A stretch of DNA of 64,000 nt from Cardiobacteriaceae bacterium (lineage in GTDB: Bacteria; Pseudomonadota; Gammaproteobacteria; Cardiobacteriales; Cardiobacteriaceae): assembly GCA_030525785.1 (NCBI GenBank), contig JAUNEA010000003.1, forward strand, positions 158,314-222,313. The letters run 5' to 3'. The notes under the pieces are model-generated. The model worked only from the letters and a program-made list of their open reading frames with translations. It searched no databases and was not told the origin of the DNA. Positions within the stretch are counted from its first letter, which is position 1; every line of letters begins with the position of its first letter. The position numbers and the translations under genes were made by a program. Shown here piece by piece: positions 31,406 through 41,779 of the stretch.

Positions 31406-32146
31406 TTAAAGCGCTTGGAAGTTGAGATCGCCTGTGGTGGCATTGAGAGTGATAAGGTAGCTGTATTGTGGGTTAGATTGACTCCATTGTTCGCTGGTTT
31501 GGAAGACTTGAGCAATAGAGATAAGCTCAGCTTCTGGACTAATGTGTTGGCAGTAGACAAAAGCGCTTTCCTCCCCCTTTGCCCCTGCAAACACTCGACC
31601 ACGCAGTTCCCCAAAAATACTCACGTTGCCATCAGCCACCACCTCAGCTCCAGAATTGACCGAACCAATCACTACCAAATCCGAATTAGGCGCGTAAACC
31701 GTTTGACCAGCTCGAATGGGGCGCTCCACCACCATTGTCTTGCGTTCCAAAGAGCCTGAAGCTACAGGCTCTACCGAAGCTGGCAAAGCGCTTTGCAACG
31801 GCTGTAGCGATTCAGGCAAGGGCAATTCTGCCGTATCGCCCAAAGGATAAATCAAACTCAAATGGGTGCCTTCCAAATCGGCTGGCGATAAGCTTGGGCT
31901 AATCACGCCCACCAAATTTAAGCCACGCTTATCAAATGCCTGCCAAAGCGCTTTGAGTTTTTTGCTCGATAACGCCAAACGACATTCGCTTAAATCCGCC
32001 ACCAATGGCTTACCTTGATAGCGTTTGGCATGAGCTTGCAACAAAGCGCTTTGCTCCAGAAGCAGCCCAATGCCCTCCAGCTCGGCATCAGTCAAGGCAA
32101 ATTGGATAAAGCTGGCGTAATTTGAGGTAAAGACAAAATCATTCAT
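31406..32146 (-). CDS. minC: Septum-site-determining protein MinC
   Basis: 246-residue inhibitor of FtsZ ring assembly. An N-terminal MinC domain (LADLSE-like segment, KALWQAFDKRGLNLVGV) and a C-terminal beta-helix with the hallmark IFGELRGRVFAGAKG are present. MinC normally works with MinD and MinE, but neither is adjacent: the gene ends at hairpin element B and no other gene follows on this strand. So minC appears split from minDE, unless they lie outside the window. Five AAGCGCTT copies fall in the gene or at its stop. Confidence 0.9.
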   Translation of the reverse strand: MNDFVFTSNYASFIQFALTDAELEGIGLLLEQSALLQAHAKRYQGKPLVADLSECRLALSSKKLKALWQAFDKRGLNLVGVISPSLSPADLEGTHLSLIYPLGDTAELPLPESLQPLQSALPASVEPVASGSLERKTMVVERPIRAGQTVYAPNSDLVVIGSVNSGAEVVADGNVSIFGELRGRVFAGAKGEESAFVYCQHISPEAELISIAQVFQTSEQWSQSNPQYSYLITLNATTGDLNFQAL

Positions 32147-32254
32147 AGCAAGGCATCTTGAGGTAAAACAGAGAAAGTCGCCATCATAAGGCTTTTTAAC
32201 CAGCGACCAAAGCGCTTTGTTATACTTCTTGCGTTTTTCAATTTGGAGAATCTC

Positions 32255-32623
32255 ATGAAGCCGTTTGCCATTTATGTTTTACTCGCAGCGCTGTTATCTG
32301 CTTGCACATGGACATACTCACCCCAGCCCCACACCAGCTCTCCATCACCCCAATCCTCCCCAAAGGTAAGCCATGTTTGCAGCAATGGCATCTTGCTGGG
32401 CGTGCAGAAAGAGGGCGATGATTTCAAGGTGTGGCTTGATGATGGCAATCTCACCCAAAGCGCTTTGCTCACCCAAACCCCTCAGGGCTTTGCCCATCAG
32501 CGTGGCTTATTCCAATCCCCAACCCTACTCATCACCCACCCTCATCATCTCGAACTCCATTACACCGACCCCTACGGCAAACCCACCCAACTCCTTTGTC
32601 AGCCACAAAAAAAGCAGGGATAA
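32255..32623 (+). CDS. Small lipoprotein, possibly MliC-like
   Basis: 122 residues. The lipobox LLSAC places the lipidated Cys at 17, followed by a Pro/Ser-rich spacer. The C-terminal domain has two cysteines (VCSNG and LLCQ) that could form a disulfide. The layout recalls the MliC/PliC lysozyme-inhibitor fold, but I cannot confirm it. ATG at 32255 has TTGGAG upstream; an in-frame start at 32243 lies inside that site. Its last codons form the left arm of a terminator. Confidence 0.6.
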   Translation: MKPFAIYVLLAALLSACTWTYSPQPHTSSPSPQSSPKVSHVCSNGILLGVQKEGDDFKVWLDDGNLTQSALLTQTPQGFAHQRGLFQSPTLLITHPHHLELHYTDPYGKPTQLLCQPQKKQG

Positions 32624-32635
32624 ACCCTGCTTTTT
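32611..32635. terminator. Bidirectional terminator hairpin
   Basis: AAAGCAGGG/CCCTGCTTT stem followed by Ts, between convergent lipoprotein genes. The left arm is coding and contains the stop region of the small lipoprotein. Confidence 0.75.
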
Positions 32636-32654
32636 CATTCTCTTGAGAAAGAGA

Positions 32655-33473
32655 TTAGTGTGTACGCTGTGCGCCAAAGGCTGCGTTGTATTGAGAATTT
32701 CCGATAAAATCAATTTTACCCGCTGTTTCTTCCGCATTAGGACCGTAGAAATGACCTGTAACGTTACCATTCATCGTAATGTTAGGGCTAACATTTCTCG
32801 TGCTGCTGAAAGCTCCTGAGGTTTCACCTTTTGTGATGTTCATGTACTCATGTTCAACCATAGTGGCATTGCCTGAATAGCCATCTTTAGTAATATCGCC
32901 ATTTAAAATATAGCTTCTATCAGCAACTCTAATTGTCGTAAGCTCTGTTGAACCAGTGACCTTACCCTCATCATTTACAATTGGAATAATACCAGTAACA
33001 AACACAGGAGCATCAATGGCCTTACCTTCGAACTTTTTATTACTAAAATCCATAGTTAAATCAATAGCCCCAGCGCTTACATCGTAAGGATTATTAGTTT
33101 TGCCATAAACCTGATAATTGCCTTCACCAGCGTGAACAATCTGACCACGATAATGAACTATGCCAGCTGTTTGAGGAGAAACTACAGCCGTACCATCAAA
33201 TTTAGGCGTTACGATGCCTGAAGTATTGGTCTCGACCCCATAAGTTACATGTTGCATTTTTACATAGCCATCGCGAGCATCGCTACCTGCTGCTTGAACA
33301 TCTGTCGCATAGTTACCATGAGTATGTCCTTGCAACTGACCTGTTCCATCATTAACGTATCTTCCACCATTAATAATAATTGCTGGAGCAGGATCTGACA
33401 TTGCAAGATCTTGTGAACCACCGCAAGCAGCTAAACCCATCGCAACCGCTGACAACAACCATACTTTTTTCAT
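32655..33473 (-). CDS. Slam-type surface lipoprotein
   Basis: 272 residues. The lipobox LAAC puts the lipidated Cys at 17, followed by GGSQD. The mature part is Gly- and Thr-rich and beta-predicted. Near the C-terminus is HFYGPNAEETAGKIDF, close to the F-Y-G-P-x-A-x-E-x-G-G signature of TbpB/fHbp-type barrels, the domain Slam recognises. The likely role is a surface lipoprotein binding a host protein; the ligand is unknown. It has no AAGCGCTT repeat, unlike most genes nearby, which could reflect transfer or selection. Confidence 0.7.
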   Translation of the reverse strand: MKKVWLLSAVAMGLAACGGSQDLAMSDPAPAIIINGGRYVNDGTGQLQGHTHGNYATDVQAAGSDARDGYVKMQHVTYGVETNTSGIVTPKFDGTAVVSPQTAGIVHYRGQIVHAGEGNYQVYGKTNNPYDVSAGAIDLTMDFSNKKFEGKAIDAPVFVTGIIPIVNDEGKVTGSTELTTIRVADRSYILNGDITKDGYSGNATMVEHEYMNITKGETSGAFSSTRNVSPNITMNGNVTGHFYGPNAEETAGKIDFIGNSQYNAAFGAQRTH

Positions 33474-33672
33474 TTTGTTCCCCTAAATAATTTAGAAATC
33501 TATGGATTAAAAATCCCATTATCCTACAGAATTTATCAACCATCAAACCCAAAGCGCTTTGATAAGGAAGGCTAACAGGTGCCTGATTTGAAACCCCAAA
33601 GGTCAAAGCGCTATAATCATCAGATGATTGTCCATTCTATGCGACACCCGTTTTAACCTATCGGAGACCTCT

Positions 33673-35943
33673 GTGAGTAATTTAAAAGAAGAAGCCTTAC
33701 GCTTCCACCGCTATCCAACACCTGGCAAAATTTCTGTCACTCCCACAAAAACCCTTTCCAATCAAAGAGATTTATCTTTGGCTTACTCACCTGGCGTAGC
33801 TTACGCTTGCTTGGAAATTGAAAAAGACCCTTTACAAGCAGACTTTTTGACTTCTCGCAGCAATTTGGTTGCCGTGATTTCTAATGGCACTGCTGTTTTA
33901 GGATTGGGCAATATTGGGGCGCTGGCAGGCAAACCTGTGATGGAAGGCAAAGGTGTGCTGTTTAAAAAATTTGCAGGGATTGATGTTTTTGATATTGAAA
34001 TCGATGAAAAAGACCCTGAAAAATTAATCGAAATCATCGCCAGCCTTGAGCCAACTTTTGGTGGCATCAATTTGGAAGATATCAAAGCGCCTGAATGTTT
34101 CGAAATTGAGAACCGCTTGAAAGAGCGCATGAAAATCCCTGTGTTCCATGATGACCAACACGGCACCGCCATCATCGCCTCCGCTGCCCTCATCAATGCG
34201 CTTCGTATTCAAGAGAAAAACATCGCTGATGTCAAAATTGTCGCTTCTGGCGCAGGCGCAGCAGGCATGGCTTGCTTGGATTTGTTTGTTCGCTTGGGAG
34301 CAAGAAAAGAAAACATCATGGTTTGCGATTCTAAAGGCGTTATTTACGAAGGTCGCGAAGGCAAGCTTGATGGTCGCAAGGCGGAATTTGTCGCCAAAAC
34401 AGAAGCTCGCACACTGGCTGATGCGATGGTCGGTTGCGATGTATTCTTAGGCGTTTCGCAAGCTGGGGTGGTTTCTCGTGAGATGGTAGCCTCTATGGCA
34501 AAACAACCGCTCATTTTGGCACTTGCCAATCCAGAGCCTGAAATCCGCCCTGAAGAAGTGCATGCGGTGCGTGATGATGCCATTGTAGCAACAGGTCGTT
34601 CCGATTATCCGAACCAAGTCAACAACGTTCTTTGCTTCCCTTATTTATTCCGTGGTGCGTTAGATGTCGGCGCAACTTCTATCAATGAGGAAATGAAAAT
34701 GGCAGCCGTAATGGCTATTGCCGACTTGGCTCGTTCACCAGCCGATGAAGAGGTTTTAGCCGCTTATGGTGGTCAAAATCTTACTTACGGCAAAGAATAT
34801 GTTATTCCCAAGCCTTTTGACCCTCGCTTGATTTCTACCATTCCTGTTGCCGTTGCCAAAGCTGCGATGGACAGTGGCGTTGCTCGCCGTCCTATGGAGG
34901 ATTTAGAAGCTTACGCGGAGCAATTGTCTACTTTATTCAATAAGAGTGGCTTTTTGATGAAACCCATCATCGATCGCGCCAAAGCCAATCCTTTGCGTGT
35001 GGTCTTTGCAGAGGCAGAACAGGCAAAAGTTTTACGCGCCGTCATGGCTTGTGTGCAAGAAGGTATTTGTAAACCTGTGTTACTGGGTCGGCGTGATCGC
35101 ATTGAAGAGCGCGTGAAAGAGCTGGGCTTAACCTTTGACTGGGACAAAATTGAACTGATTGAACCTGCTAATAACCCTTATTACCGAGAATGCTGGGAAG
35201 GGTATCATCAGTTGCGTGCGAGAGAAGGCATTTCTCCAGAAGATGCTAAAATCCATATCAACACACGCCCAACTGTTCTTGGCGCAATGTTGGTCAAACT
35301 AGGCATTGCTGACACCATGATCTGTGGCACCATTGGACGCTATGATCGTCATGCTCGCCGTGTTCGTGGCATTTTCGGCACTGTCAAAGGCTTAAATCAA
35401 CCCGCTGCTATGAGTGTTTTGGTTACCAGCAAAGGCACTGTATTTATCTCAGATACCCACAACCACGAAAACCCCAGCGCTGAAGAGTTACTCAAAATCA
35501 CCGAATTAACGGTTAATGCTGTTAAGCGCTTTGGCATTACGCCTAAAGTCGCTCTACTCTCGCACACAAATTTCGGCTCGCAAAACACTGAAAGCTCGCG
35601 CAAAATGCGCAAAGCCACCTCTTTGATTAAAGAGGCTTTACCTGAGGTGATGGTGGAAGGCGAAATGATGGCTGATGCTGCTTTATTTGCAGACTTCCGC
35701 AACCGCGTTTTCCCCAACAATGCGCTTGAAGGCGAGGCGAACGTGTTGATTATGCCTAACCTTGATGCTGCCAATATTGGTTATAACTTGATGAAGGTCG
35801 TGGGCGATGGGGTTGCTATTGGCCCGATTCTCTTAGGCTTAAATTATCCCGTGCAAATCTTAACCAGTAGCTCAACCACACGGCGTATTGTCAATGCTGC
35901 TGCGATTGCTGTCACCGAAGCCCAGCACGCCAAAGCCTCCTAA
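33673..35943 (+). CDS. maeB: NADP-dependent malic enzyme with PTA domain
   Basis: 756 residues. The N-terminal malic enzyme domain ([45 protein letters not shown]) oxidatively decarboxylates malate to pyruvate. The C-terminal third (from about 430) is a phosphotransacetylase-like regulatory domain. I chose the GTG at 33673, with GGAG ten bases upstream; the in-frame ATG at 33628 adds a non-conserved leader. Only one AAGCGCTT copy occurs in 2.3 kb. Confidence 0.93.
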   Translation: MSNLKEEALRFHRYPTPGKISVTPTKTLSNQRDLSLAYSPGVAYACLEIEKDPLQADFLTSRSNLVAVISNGTAVLGLGNIGALAGKPVMEGKGVLFKKFAGIDVFDIEIDEKDPEKLIEIIASLEPTFGGINLEDIKAPECFEIENRLKERMKIPVFHDDQHGTAIIASAALINALRIQEKNIADVKIVASGAGAAGMACLDLFVRLGARKENIMVCDSKGVIYEGREGKLDGRKAEFVAKTEARTLADAMVGCDVFLGVSQAGVVSREMVASMAKQPLILALANPEPEIRPEEVHAVRDDAIVATGRSDYPNQVNNVLCFPYLFRGALDVGATSINEEMKMAAVMAIADLARSPADEEVLAAYGGQNLTYGKEYVIPKPFDPRLISTIPVAVAKAAMDSGVARRPMEDLEAYAEQLSTLFNKSGFLMKPIIDRAKANPLRVVFAEAEQAKVLRAVMACVQEGICKPVLLGRRDRIEERVKELGLTFDWDKIELIEPANNPYYRECWEGYHQLRAREGISPEDAKIHINTRPTVLGAMLVKLGIADTMICGTIGRYDRHARRVRGIFGTVKGLNQPAAMSVLVTSKGTVFISDTHNHENPSAEELLKITELTVNAVKRFGITPKVALLSHTNFGSQNTESSRKMRKATSLIKEALPEVMVEGEMMADAALFADFRNRVFPNNALEGEANVLIMPNLDAANIGYNLMKVVGDGVAIGPILLGLNYPVQILTSSSTTRRIVNAAAIAVTEAQHAKAS

Positions 35944-35961
35944 TTCTTTTTTAACCCCTAA

Positions 35962-38607
35962 ATGGTCAATATGAGTGTACAAACAACCAAATTAGCCGAT
36001 TATCGTAAAGCTACTTTTGCCACCAAACACCACGAATTGCATTTTGCGGTGTTTGACCACGAAACCATCGTGACCCACAGCCAAACCATCATCAACCAAC
36101 AAGCCAAAGTTGATGAGAATGGCTGGCAATTAACTGTTGAGAAAAATGCGATTTTGCATGGCGAGCATCTGGATTTACTTGAAATCTATCTTGATGACAA
36201 AGCGCTTTCTCCTGAAGCCTACACTTATACTGACCATAAACTTACCCTGTTTAATGTTCCTGAGCAATTTACCCTGAAAACTGTGGTGCGCCATCACCCC
36301 GAAACCAACACAGAATTATCAGGGCTTTATCGCTCCAATGGCATTTACTGTACCCAATGCGAGGCGGAAGGCTTCCGCCGCATTTCTTTTGCCTTTGACC
36401 GCCCTGATGTTCTCTCCACTTTCCGTGTCCGCATTGAGAGTGACAAAGCGCTTCCTGTGCAATTATCCAATGGCAACCTCGAAGAACAAGGCGAGTTACC
36501 TAACAATCGCCATTACAGTATTTGGTTTGACCCACATCTCAAGCCAACTTACCTATTTGCTCTTGTGGTAGGCGATTTAGAGCAAGTTAGCACACGCTTT
36601 ACTACACCCTCAGGCAAGAAAGTGGATTGCCGTATTTACACCGAAAAAGCCTATATCGACCAAACCGAATTCGCTATGAAATCCCTGACTGATTCTATTG
36701 CATGGGACGAAAAGCGCTTTGGCTTGAGCTATGATTTAGATCGCTTCAACCTCGTTGCTATCAGCGATTTCAATATGGGCGCGATGGAGAATAAAGGCTT
36801 AAATATTTTCAACACGCGCTATGTTCTCGCCAACTCTGATACCGCCACAGATGCCGATTTTCACGGTGTGCAAAAAGTCATTGGACATGAATATTTCCAC
36901 AATTGGACGGGCAACCGTATCACTTGTCGCGATTGGTTCCAGCTTTCTCTCAAAGAAGGCTTAACCGTTTTTCGTGACCAAGAATTCTCTTCTGACTTAG
37001 GCGAACGCACGCTAGAGCGCATTGCTGATGTCCGCCTTCTGCGCACCATGCAGTTCCCTGAAGATAATGGCCCCATGAGCCACCCTGTTCAGCCTCAAGA
37101 ATATGCAGCGATTGATAATTTCTACACACTAACCGTCTATGAGAAAGGTGCAGAAATTATTCGTATGTATCACACTATCTTAGGCGAAGCAGGCTTCCAA
37201 CAGGGTATGAAAGAATATGTCAAGCGCTTTGATGGACAAGCTGTACGCATCGAAGATTTCGCAGCCGCTATGAGTGCCAGTGGACAGTATGATTTTACAG
37301 GCGATTTCTTCAAATGGTATACCACAGCTGGAACACCACGCGTTCGTTTCAATACCTCTTACAACCAACACGAGCGCACCCTAACGCTCACAGCAGCGCA
37401 AGATATTGATGCGGTTAATCCGCCCAACGCGCTTGTCATTCCTATCAGCACCTCATTCATTGACCCTCGTGGGCGTGCCTATCGTTTCTCTGATGGCTCA
37501 ACTGTGCAAACCTTGATTTTGGATAAACCACGAAAATCATGGACATTTGACAATGCTGATGAGAACTTAATCCCTGTTCTCATGCAAGGCTTTTCTGCCC
37601 CCGTTTACTATGAATATCACTACGAACGCTCTGAACTCGCCACACTCATTGAACACTGTGACGATGGCTTTGCACGTTATGAGGCGTTGCAATCATGCTA
37701 CCGTCAATTGTTTGAAAATGCCCTGAAAAAGCCCAATGCGCTTCGTGAGGATTTAACCTATCTAACAGAAATTATGGAGAAAATCCTCCAAGATTCAACG
37801 CTAAGCTCAGGCGAAAAAGCGCTTTTGTTGGAATTCCCAAGCTTGGATAATCTCATCAGCTTCTTGCCGAAACCTTTGGATATGGACAATATCCTAAAAA
37901 CCTATGACCGCATTGAGCGCATGCTTGCCTTGAAGCTCCAAACCAGCTGGCAACAATTCCTCAGCACAAGCCCAAAACCCAGCACACCACGCTATAGCGT
38001 CACTGACGCAGGCATTCGCCAATTGCGCGGTTTAGCAAAGCGCTATCTTTCTAAATTCAACGAAGAAAATCTCCGAAATGATTTCCTCCAAGTCTACCAA
38101 CAAGCGCAATGTATGACAGAACGCAACAATGCGCTTCTCGCCCTCAATCAAATTCATGATGATGCACGCCATCAAGCTCTTGAGGATTTCGCAAAGCGCT
38201 TTGCTCATTTGCCGTTGGTGATGGATAAATGGTTTGCTTTGCAAGCCACCGATCAAGCAGAAGGCGCATTGGAACGCATCAAAGCGCTTTGTTTTGATGA
38301 ACGATTCACCATCGAAAACCCCAACCGTTTCCGAGCCGTGATTCAATCTTTCACCCAGCGAAATATGCCTTTATTCCACGCCAAAGACGGCAGTGGCTAT
38401 CGTTTCGTAACCGAGCAAATCCAACGCATCATCACGCGTAATCCTCAGCTGGCAGCGCGTATGCTGAATGCTTTTGCTCCCGTGTCGCATATGGATCATG
38501 TACGACGCGATGAAGTTAAAGCCTGCCTGCAATCACTTGCTCATATTGAAGGCATCAGCGTTGATGTACGCGAAAATATTGATCGCTTGATGGCAGGACT
38601 TACCTAA
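35962..38607 (+). CDS. pepN: Aminopeptidase N (M1 family)
   Basis: 881-residue cytoplasmic zinc aminopeptidase for peptide turnover. The GAMEN exopeptidase motif is at about 273, and the zinc site HEYFHNW at about 310 is followed by the Glu in LKEGLTVFRDQEF. The length is normal. The start could be the ATG at 35962 or the one at 35971. It lies between maeB and relA on the same strand, 15 bp before relA. Confidence 0.95.
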   Translation: MVNMSVQTTKLADYRKATFATKHHELHFAVFDHETIVTHSQTIINQQAKVDENGWQLTVEKNAILHGEHLDLLEIYLDDKALSPEAYTYTDHKLTLFNVPEQFTLKTVVRHHPETNTELSGLYRSNGIYCTQCEAEGFRRISFAFDRPDVLSTFRVRIESDKALPVQLSNGNLEEQGELPNNRHYSIWFDPHLKPTYLFALVVGDLEQVSTRFTTPSGKKVDCRIYTEKAYIDQTEFAMKSLTDSIAWDEKRFGLSYDLDRFNLVAISDFNMGAMENKGLNIFNTRYVLANSDTATDADFHGVQKVIGHEYFHNWTGNRITCRDWFQLSLKEGLTVFRDQEFSSDLGERTLERIADVRLLRTMQFPEDNGPMSHPVQPQEYAAIDNFYTLTVYEKGAEIIRMYHTILGEAGFQQGMKEYVKRFDGQAVRIEDFAAAMSASGQYDFTGDFFKWYTTAGTPRVRFNTSYNQHERTLTLTAAQDIDAVNPPNALVIPISTSFIDPRGRAYRFSDGSTVQTLILDKPRKSWTFDNADENLIPVLMQGFSAPVYYEYHYERSELATLIEHCDDGFARYEALQSCYRQLFENALKKPNALREDLTYLTEIMEKILQDSTLSSGEKALLLEFPSLDNLISFLPKPLDMDNILKTYDRIERMLALKLQTSWQQFLSTSPKPSTPRYSVTDAGIRQLRGLAKRYLSKFNEENLRNDFLQVYQQAQCMTERNNALLALNQIHDDARHQALEDFAKRFAHLPLVMDKWFALQATDQAEGALERIKALCFDERFTIENPNRFRAVIQSFTQRNMPLFHAKDGSGYRFVTEQIQRIITRNPQLAARMLNAFAPVSHMDHVRRDEVKACLQSLAHIEGISVDVRENIDRLMAGLT

Positions 38608-38622
38608 CGAGGTTCCAATGAC

Positions 38623-40761
38623 ATGAACGCCCCCAGCTATCCATCATGGTTGCCCACCCAAGACCTCTATCCAGAGGCTTCCGATTTCGCGTTAATCGAA
38701 CGTAGTTATCAACTGGCGCAAGCTCACAATGGAAGTATGGGAGCGCGTACAGAAGCCCTCATTCCTCTCTTAATGCATATGCGTGGCGATGCCACCTTAA
38801 TTGCAGCAGGGCTTTTGGTACGAACATGGCGCGAAAAGCGCTTAAATGCGGAACAAATTGCTGAAGCGGTTGGTGAGCCTGTGGTGCAATTGTTACGCGC
38901 CCTTGACCAGCTTGCCCTAATCGACCATCTCCATGACCAAGAGAAAAGCGATTTAGAACAATTGCGCAAAATGCTTCTGGCGATGGCAAGTGATATGCGC
39001 GCCGTTATCTTAAAACTGGCGCTCCAGCTCTCACTCATGCGCCACATGGACGATTTGCCACTTGCCGAGCAACAGCGCTTTGCCTTACAAACGCGTGATA
39101 TTTTCGCACCTCTAGCCAACCGTCTTGGTATTGCTCAATTCAAATGGGAACTGGAAGACCGCGCCTTACGCACGCTTGAGCCTGATATTTATCAAGAAAT
39201 TTCCGATGAACTGGAAGGAAACCGCGAAGACCGTGAACGCTATATTGAACGCATTATCCAAACCTTGCGTGTTGAAATGTCGCAAGCAGGCGTGGTGGTG
39301 AACAAAATTTATGGGCGCGTCAAACATATCAACAGCATCTACCTCAAAATGAAGCGAAAAGGCTTGAAATTTGAAGACTTAAACGATATTCGAGCCGTTC
39401 GTATCGAAACTCAAACCGAAGACGATTGCTACAAAGCGCTTGCCATTGTCGATAGCCTGTGGACTCCCATTCCCAAAGAGTTTGATGACTACATTTCTAA
39501 CCCTAAAGCCAACGGTTACCAATCCCTTCACAGTTCTTTTATTGGGCCAGAAGAGCGCGTGATTGAAGTGCAAATCCGTACCACCGATATGCACAATCAT
39601 GCAGAATTAGGTGTTGCAGCGCATTGGATGTACAAAGAAAAAGGCGTTAAACACAGCAAGCAATTTGAGCAACAGATTGAATGGTTACGGCGCATGATTT
39701 CGGGCGGTGATCAAAAACGGGGCGATGTTGTTTTTGACCAATTCAAAAATGAAGCCTTCCGTGACCGCGTGTATGCCATTTCTCCACAAGGGCGCGTGGT
39801 GGATTTGCCCGAAGGCTCAACCCCTCTTGATTTTGCCTACCACATTCATACTCAGCTGGGGCATCGTTGCAAAGGAGCAAAGGTTAATGGCGTGATGGTG
39901 CCACTCACAAGCGCTTTGCGTAATGGCGATAGCGTTGAGATTCTGACCCAAAAAGAGCCCAATCCCAGTCGCGATTGGCTTAATGATCATTTAGGGTATT
40001 TGCAAAGTGGTCGCGCGAAAGCAAAAGTGAAAAGCTTTTTCAAAAAACTTGAGAAAGAAAGCAGCGTTCTCGCTGGTCAAGAAATGCTGGAACGTGAATG
40101 CAAGCGTCTTTCCATTGAAATTCAAGGCTTAGAAGAGATTGCCCAGCGCTTCAATCAACACAGCGTGGCAGACTTATATGCAGTTATAGGCTTTGGGGAT
40201 ATTGGCGTTTTAACGGTTGCTCATGAAATTGCTGCACGCCAACAAAAACAAGAAGAACCTCTAACGCTCGATGAACGCCTTGCGCGTATGCCCGTCAAAC
40301 GCGCTCGTAAAAACAAACAGCCGATGGTGGATATTGATGGTGTAGACGATATGCTCGTTAATTATGCTACCTGTTGCCACCCCGCTCCCCCAACCCCCAT
40401 CACAGGCTTTATCACTCTTGGACGTGGCGTGAATATTCATCGCGCTGATTGCCACAATGTCTTACATCTGCAAAAAGCACACCCTGAACGGATTTTGAAG
40501 GTGCAATGGAATAAGCAAGCAGTGGGCGTGTTTAATGTTGATATCGCCATTGATGCTTACGATTTAAGCCCCTTATTGCGCGAGATCAGCCAAGTACTAT
40601 CAAATGAAAAAATTCCCATGACCCACGCCAAGCTTCAAGCTGACCGAACTTTGGGTGGTATTTTTAGCGTAGAAATCAGCGATATGGAACAACTTTCACG
40701 CGCCATTGACCGCATAAGTCAAATCAAAGGAGTGCTGAGTGTGCGCCGTATTCAGTATTAG
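38623..40761 (+). CDS. relA: (p)ppGpp synthetase RelA
   Basis: 712 residues. The N-terminal hydrolase domain lacks the His-Asp pair (MRGDATLIAAGLL), as in synthetase-only RelA. The synthetase domain carries EFDDYISNPKANGYQSLH at about 286, the E-x-D-D form characteristic of RelA rather than SpoT. TGS (FAYHIHTQLGHRC), zinc-finger-like (NYATCCHP) and ACT domains follow. It senses uncharged tRNA on ribosomes in amino-acid starvation. A gap of 123 bp holding a palindrome separates it from rpsP. Confidence 0.94.
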   Translation: MNAPSYPSWLPTQDLYPEASDFALIERSYQLAQAHNGSMGARTEALIPLLMHMRGDATLIAAGLLVRTWREKRLNAEQIAEAVGEPVVQLLRALDQLALIDHLHDQEKSDLEQLRKMLLAMASDMRAVILKLALQLSLMRHMDDLPLAEQQRFALQTRDIFAPLANRLGIAQFKWELEDRALRTLEPDIYQEISDELEGNREDRERYIERIIQTLRVEMSQAGVVVNKIYGRVKHINSIYLKMKRKGLKFEDLNDIRAVRIETQTEDDCYKALAIVDSLWTPIPKEFDDYISNPKANGYQSLHSSFIGPEERVIEVQIRTTDMHNHAELGVAAHWMYKEKGVKHSKQFEQQIEWLRRMISGGDQKRGDVVFDQFKNEAFRDRVYAISPQGRVVDLPEGSTPLDFAYHIHTQLGHRCKGAKVNGVMVPLTSALRNGDSVEILTQKEPNPSRDWLNDHLGYLQSGRAKAKVKSFFKKLEKESSVLAGQEMLERECKRLSIEIQGLEEIAQRFNQHSVADLYAVIGFGDIGVLTVAHEIAARQQKQEEPLTLDERLARMPVKRARKNKQPMVDIDGVDDMLVNYATCCHPAPPTPITGFITLGRGVNIHRADCHNVLHLQKAHPERILKVQWNKQAVGVFNVDIAIDAYDLSPLLREISQVLSNEKIPMTHAKLQADRTLGGIFSVEISDMEQLSRAIDRISQIKGVLSVRRIQY

Positions 40762-40839
40762 CCTTTTGCCCCCAAAACCCATGAGGGCAAAGCGCTTTGG
40801 GGAAATTGTGAAAAAACTGGATTTTCAGCCAAAATTCCG

Positions 40840-40845
40840 TACAAT
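40840..40845 (+). promoter_or_regulatory. Possible -10 box for the rpsP operon
   Basis: TACAAT about 40 bp upstream of the rpsP ATG. I cannot identify a convincing -35 at the expected spacing. Confidence 0.3.
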
Positions 40846-40884
40846 ATCCCACTTTTAACATCAAACCTCAGATAAGGAATAACT

Positions 40885-41133
40885 ATGTTAGCAATTAGAC
40901 TTGCGCGTGGCGGCTCTAAAAAACGCCCTTTCTATCATATCGTTGCAACCGACAGCCGCAATGCGCGTGATGGTCGTTTCATCGAGAACTTAGGCTTTTT
41001 CAACCCAAGCCCTCGTGGTCAAGAAGAAGAAGTTCGTATTGATTTAGACCGCTACAACTACTGGATTAGCGTAGGTGGTCAAGCCAGCGATCGCGTAAAA
41101 TCTTTGGTTAAACAATTAAGCAAGAAAGCTTAA
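40885..41133 (+). CDS. rpsP: 30S ribosomal protein S16
   Basis: 82 residues, starting [20 protein letters not shown], characteristic of S16. First gene of the conserved rpsP-rimM-trmD-rplS operon. A clear AAGGA ribosome site precedes it. No AAGCGCTT repeat is inside. Confidence 0.97.
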   Translation: MLAIRLARGGSKKRPFYHIVATDSRNARDGRFIENLGFFNPSPRGQEEEVRIDLDRYNYWISVGGQASDRVKSLVKQLSKKA

Positions 41134-41161
41134 TCGCGAAGCCAACCAAGCGCTTTGTTTC

Positions 41162-41716
41162 ATGAAACACGCCGACCACGCCCCCCAATCCTCTGTTAAT
41201 GGTGAAACCACTTTGGTGGTCGGTAAAATTGTGGGCGTGCATGGCATTCGGGGCGATGTCAAACTCTACTCCGACTGTCGCCCACGCGAAGCTATTTTGC
41301 GCTATCAAACCTTTATCGCAACCCACGCCCATTTACCTACCCTCACGCTTACCCTCAAACATGGGCGCACACAAGGACAAGGCGTGGTGGCGCAATTTAT
41401 CGGCATTGAGAACCGCGACCAAGCCGCAGCTCTCAATGGCTACACTCTCTCCATCTTACGTAGCCAGCTCAAAAAGCCTCGCGCCAACGAATACTATTGG
41501 GCAGATTTGGTAGGCTTGCGTGTTATCAATCGTGAAGCTCAAGAGTTAGGCATCGTCAAAGCGCTTTTTGAAACAGGTGCTAATGATGTATTGGTTATAG
41601 AACATGAAGGCGCAGAATGGCTAATGCCTTTTGCCCTCAATCGTTATATTGACCGCGTAGATTTACCAAACAAAGCGCTTTATGTAGATTGGCAATTGTC
41701 TTGGAATGAGGATTAA
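41162..41716 (+). CDS. rimM: 16S rRNA processing factor RimM
   Basis: 184 residues. An N-terminal RimM domain (LVVGKIVGVHGIRGDVKLYSD) and a C-terminal PRC-barrel (YYWADLVGLRVINRE, GANDVLVIE) are present. It helps assemble the 30S head and binds S19. It lies between rpsP and trmD in the standard order. Two palindromes fall in the PRC-barrel part. Confidence 0.95.
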   Translation: MKHADHAPQSSVNGETTLVVGKIVGVHGIRGDVKLYSDCRPREAILRYQTFIATHAHLPTLTLTLKHGRTQGQGVVAQFIGIENRDQAAALNGYTLSILRSQLKKPRANEYYWADLVGLRVINREAQELGIVKALFETGANDVLVIEHEGAEWLMPFALNRYIDRVDLPNKALYVDWQLSWNED

Positions 41717-41779
41717 CAACTATCTCCCCAAGCCTTCTACTGACTATACACCCTCTTTTGCCTGCTCTATCAAAATATT

